This document shows positions 5,349 through 7,017 of a stretch of DNA of 7,017 bases, piece after piece (positions within the stretch are counted from its first letter, which is position 1; each line of letters begins with the position of its first letter). The stretch is taken from contig JBGTKD010000005.1 in NCBI GenBank assembly GCA_041744795.1, forward strand, positions 1 to 7,017, written 5' to 3'. The notes under the pieces were generated by a model that was not told the origin of the DNA, made no database searches, and saw nothing but the letters and a program-made list of their open reading frames with translations. The stretch comes from DATHWB01 sp041744795 (GTDB taxonomy: Bacteria; Actinomycetota; Acidimicrobiia; Spongiisociales; ZC4RG35). The position numbers and the translations under genes were made by a program.

Positions 5349-6380
5349 CTAGGACTCTGGTGATACCCAGACACTGACTGACACGGGTGAGAGGACTTCA
5401 GCGATGACGGTTTCCACGCCGGTGACGGCTTGCGCGAGATCGAGTTGGCCGCGCAAGTCGTCAGCGACTCGGGCCACCACCATTCCGGCGTCGTAGCGGG
5501 ATCGGAAGAATCGCCTATCGACGATGCGTTGAACGCGTCGCGCGGCCGGTAGGAAGGCTGACGCCACAATCAGAGTCGAGATCGCAACCGGAAGATCGCC
5601 CTCGATCGGAAGCAGTGTGCGGAGCCCCACCACCAGCCCGGTATAGACGCTGCCGAGTGCTGCCACGACTGCGACGTAGGTGACTGTTCGTGACACCAGC
5701 CGGTCGAGGTCGTACAGCTTGTAGCGGACGACGGACGCTCCGATGGCGATCGGAATCCCGATAAGCAAATAGATGACGGACAGGTCGGCCAGCAGATCCT
5801 TGCCGAATGGGGTGAGAGGAAAGATGACGGCTCCCGCCGCCCCGGTTAAGACGACGAACGCGGGCAACCCGATCTGGCGGCGGAGCAAAGAACCTCCGGT
5901 GACGGTTCTGAAGATGAGCACAAACATCGCCAGCGCCAGGGACCCGGCGAGCGTGAGAGAGCCGTCGGTCGTTGTCGATATTCGAGGTTCGATCAGTATG
6001 CCGAGGGCTAAGGCGACGTGGGCATACATGATCCACCGGTTCGGATAGCGCCCATCGGGAAACAGCAGGATTGCGGCGAAGATGACCATCAGGCCAACGG
6101 CGAAGACCGAGTCTCCTGCTTCGTCGCGGCCGGCCTCGGATAGGGCGACGCCCCACAAAACAAAGCCCGGGCCGATCGTGAACAGCCAGCCCACCGAGTT
6201 CGTCGGAACTTTGAGGGCCAGCATGAGGCCGACAACAGGGAATGCGAGGAAGGACGCTGCCCAAGTTATGTCCCGGGCGCCGACATACGGGGGTCCGTCG
6301 AAGTAGAGAGCCGCGCCGAAGCCAGCGACGGAGAACAAAAGGGCGGCCCAAGCCAGGGCCGCTCGAATTCTGTCAGTCAC
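5349..6380 (-). CDS. Polytopic membrane sensor-like protein resembling actinobacterial histidine-kinase input regions, without a kinase domain
   Basis: From GTG 6380 the product has 343 residues. About ten hydrophobic helices can be drawn, roughly at 8-27, 38-56, 63-80, 92-108, 118-135, 144-160, 172-190, 200-218, 231-252 and 262-280. Family landmarks are VPTNSVGWLF (58-67), LLFPDGRYPNRW, VRYKLYDLDRLVSRTVTYV, and the cytoplasmic RRVQRIVDRRFFRSRYDA, followed by the helix VARVADDLRGQLDL. In many actinobacterial relatives this region leads into a histidine kinase; here the protein ends about 60 residues later with no H-box or ATPase domain. The start is uncertain. GTG 6380 has GAGAGGAG just upstream (three to five bases) and TATCGA further up; ATG 6416 is possible but has no ribosome binding site. 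The frame runs on upstream into the repeat copy at 6457-6521. A damaged paralogue lies divergently at 6623. Confidence 0.85.
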   Translation of the reverse strand: MTDRIRAALAWAALLFSVAGFGAALYFDGPPYVGARDITWAASFLAFPVVGLMLALKVPTNSVGWLFTIGPGFVLWGVALSEAGRDEAGDSVFAVGLMVIFAAILLFPDGRYPNRWIMYAHVALALGILIEPRISTTTDGSLTLAGSLALAMFVLIFRTVTGGSLLRRQIGLPAFVVLTGAAGAVIFPLTPFGKDLLADLSVIYLLIGIPIAIGASVVRYKLYDLDRLVSRTVTYVAVVAALGSVYTGLVVGLRTLLPIEGDLPVAISTLIVASAFLPAARRVQRIVDRRFFRSRYDAGMVVARVADDLRGQLDLAQAVTGVETVIAEVLSPVSVSVWVSPES

Positions 6381-6456
6381 AGGCTCCTCTCGACGATCGA
6401 TACCTTGATCTGTCATCGCAACGGAATCGTTACGGGGAAAGCCACAGTGTCGATCG

Positions 6457-6521
6457 CCGTCGACGAAACCTGGCATCGCTCCCACCAGGCCCCCTTTGGC
6501 CTCGGCCATCACCCGAGTCGG
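6457..6521 (-). repeat. Copy B of the 65-base direct repeat: isolated fragment of an ornithine cyclodeaminase gene
   Basis: This copy matches 5132-5196 at 63 of 65 bases and lies 1325 bases away. Similarity stops abruptly to the right at 6522; on the left, CGATC at 6451-6455 could extend the match across a one-base gap. It keeps the dehydrogenase reading frame, encoding 21-22 residues identical to the source except Leu49 to Val. That frame is also continuous with the membrane protein downstream. It may be the remnant of a duplicated gene or a recombination scar. Confidence 0.9.
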
Positions 6522-6610
6522 TCGTAATGAAGCCGTAACACGGGAGCCCGATGATCACTCCAGAAAGGGACGACCGGGCGACGTGGGCGAACCATCCGCA
6601 CTTCGGTTGT

Positions 6611-6617
6611 AGGTGAG
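6611..6617 (+). promoter_or_regulatory. Ribosome binding site for the gene at 6623
   Basis: AGGTGAG lies five bases before GTG 6623-6625 and fixes the start of the right-edge membrane protein. Confidence 0.55.
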
Positions 6618-6622
6618 TCCTG

Positions 6623-7017
6623 GTGAGACCTCGGTGGCGGTTGACGCTGGTGACCCTCCTATTTGGCGCGGGCTTGGCGATCTCGGTGGGCAAGCTCCAT
6701 CTCGGCGTACCGCATCCCATCTTCGCTCTCACGTACCTTTCATTGGGCGGCTTCCTGGTGCTGCGACGACCCTCTGAGCGCTTCGCCTGGTACATGTTTG
6801 GGTTTGGCGTTGTCACCGCGGCCTCGACGCTCGTACCCGAGGAGTGGTTCTGGCACATCTCGGGTACATGGCTTTACGGTGGCGGCACGGCCCTGCTCCT
6901 CCTGTACCCGGACGGTCACCTTCCCTCCCGCTAGTGGCGTCCACTCGTTTGGGCGGCGGCTGCCGCCTGGATCATGTCTGCATTTGATGAGAGGCTGCTT
7001 CTCCCAGCTCTCGTGAT
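6623..7017 (+). pseudogene. Paralogue of the sensor-like membrane protein, interrupted by an in-frame TAG and cut by the right edge
   Basis: From GTG 6623 the frame encodes 103 residues. It has an N-terminal helix (LTLVTLLFGAGLAISV), a second helix (FALTYLSLGGFLVL), RRPSERFAWYMFGFGVV, and ALLLLYPDGHLPSR, then TAG at 6932-6934. The same frame continues open to the edge with WRPLVWAAAAAWIMSAFDER, exactly what relatives show after PDGxxPxRxW. Compare LLFPDGRYPNRW in the gene at 5349-6380. The stop therefore replaces an arginine-like position inside a conserved motif rather than ending a gene. AGG to TAG is a single-base change. It is either a pseudogene, a sequencing error or, least likely, a suppressed amber codon. 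An overlapping frame from 6663 is Arg/Ser/Cys-rich and is a shadow. Confidence 0.7.

Larger units (their letters stand above)
6381..6622. other. Divergent intergenic region containing a stray gene fragment
   Basis: This 242-base region lies between the two related membrane-protein genes. Its middle (6457-6521) is the second copy of the ornithine cyclodeaminase segment. The rest (6381-6456 and 6522-6622) shows no similarity to the dehydrogenase. The likely ribosome binding sites are GAGAGGAG on the minus strand (6384-6391) for the gene at 6380 and AGGTGAG (6611-6617) on the plus strand for the gene at 6623. No tRNA, insertion-sequence end or convincing -35/-10 pair was recognised. Confidence 0.5.

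Noticed and set aside
4660..5352. A 230-residue plus-strand frame opposite the ornithine cyclodeaminase gene
   Set aside because: Its product is His/Arg/Gly-rich with no recognisable fold, while the minus strand encodes a clear full-length enzyme.
5349..6512. A 387-residue version of the membrane protein starting inside the dehydrogenase fragment
   Set aside because: The first 21 residues are copied dehydrogenase sequence and no ribosome binding site precedes that start; GTG 6380 or ATG 6416 fits the membrane family better.
6429..6539. GTTACGG (6429-6435) and CCGTAAC (6533-6539) flanking repeat copy B like terminal inverted repeats
   Set aside because: Seven bases over 110 bases is within chance, the arms do not extend, and no target duplication flanks them.
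6430..6858. A 142-residue minus-strand frame crossing the repeat copy and the right-edge gene
   Set aside because: It is out of frame with the dehydrogenase fragment and antisense to the plus-strand membrane protein; its composition is that of a shadow frame.
1..7017. CRISPR arrays, tRNA or rRNA genes, insertion sequences, phage or defence-system genes
   Set aside because: I looked for regularly spaced repeats, cloverleaf-like arms and transposase or nuclease motifs and saw none that could be supported.

Overview
The window reads as chromosomal DNA of a moderately high-GC bacterium, most likely an actinobacterium of a deep lineage such as the Acidimicrobiia. This is inference, from four things: a deazaflavin (F420)-dependent nitroreductase-family protein, polytopic proteins related to actinobacterial histidine-kinase sensor regions, frequent GTG starts, and several genes that look leaderless (a TANNNT -10 box six bases before the start codon). 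No rRNA, tRNA, CRISPR array, transposase or phage gene was seen.

Layout, left to right. (1) The first 133 bases hold the start of a minus-strand gene running off the left edge, possibly a pre-ATP-grasp/ATP-grasp protein. A 316-base divergent regulatory region follows, with a strong hairpin and T-tract on the minus strand and a plausible sigma-70-type promoter on the plus strand. (2) A stand-alone von Willebrand factor A protein (450-1130) is followed by a small uncharacterised protein (1185-1508). (3) A Tat-exported M23 peptidase lies on the minus strand (1533-2285). (4) Divergent from it is a DUF2652-type cyclase-like protein fused to an SRPBCC domain (2396-3538). (5) A DUF1801 protein on the minus strand (3535-3927) shares a CTAG with the previous stop codon and is divergent, across only 26 bases, from the DDN-family oxidoreductase (3954-4373). 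(6) Two minus-strand genes follow: an ornithine cyclodeaminase/mu-crystallin family protein (4381-5304) and, upstream of it, a ten-helix sensor-like membrane protein (5349-6380). (7) A 242-base divergent intergenic region contains a 65-base near-identical copy of part of the ornithine cyclodeaminase gene. It leads into a plus-strand paralogue of the membrane protein (from 6623), whose frame is broken by an in-frame TAG and continues open to the right edge.

Gene order is mostly alternating strands with very short convergent gaps, so this looks like ordinary housekeeping/accessory chromosome rather than one operon or a defence island. No single pathway joins the genes. The most informative structural signals are the rearrangement scar at 6457-6521, the broken paralogue at the right edge and the face-to-face leaderless promoter pair at 3928-3953. 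I did not see convincing evidence of a wholly new multi-gene system.
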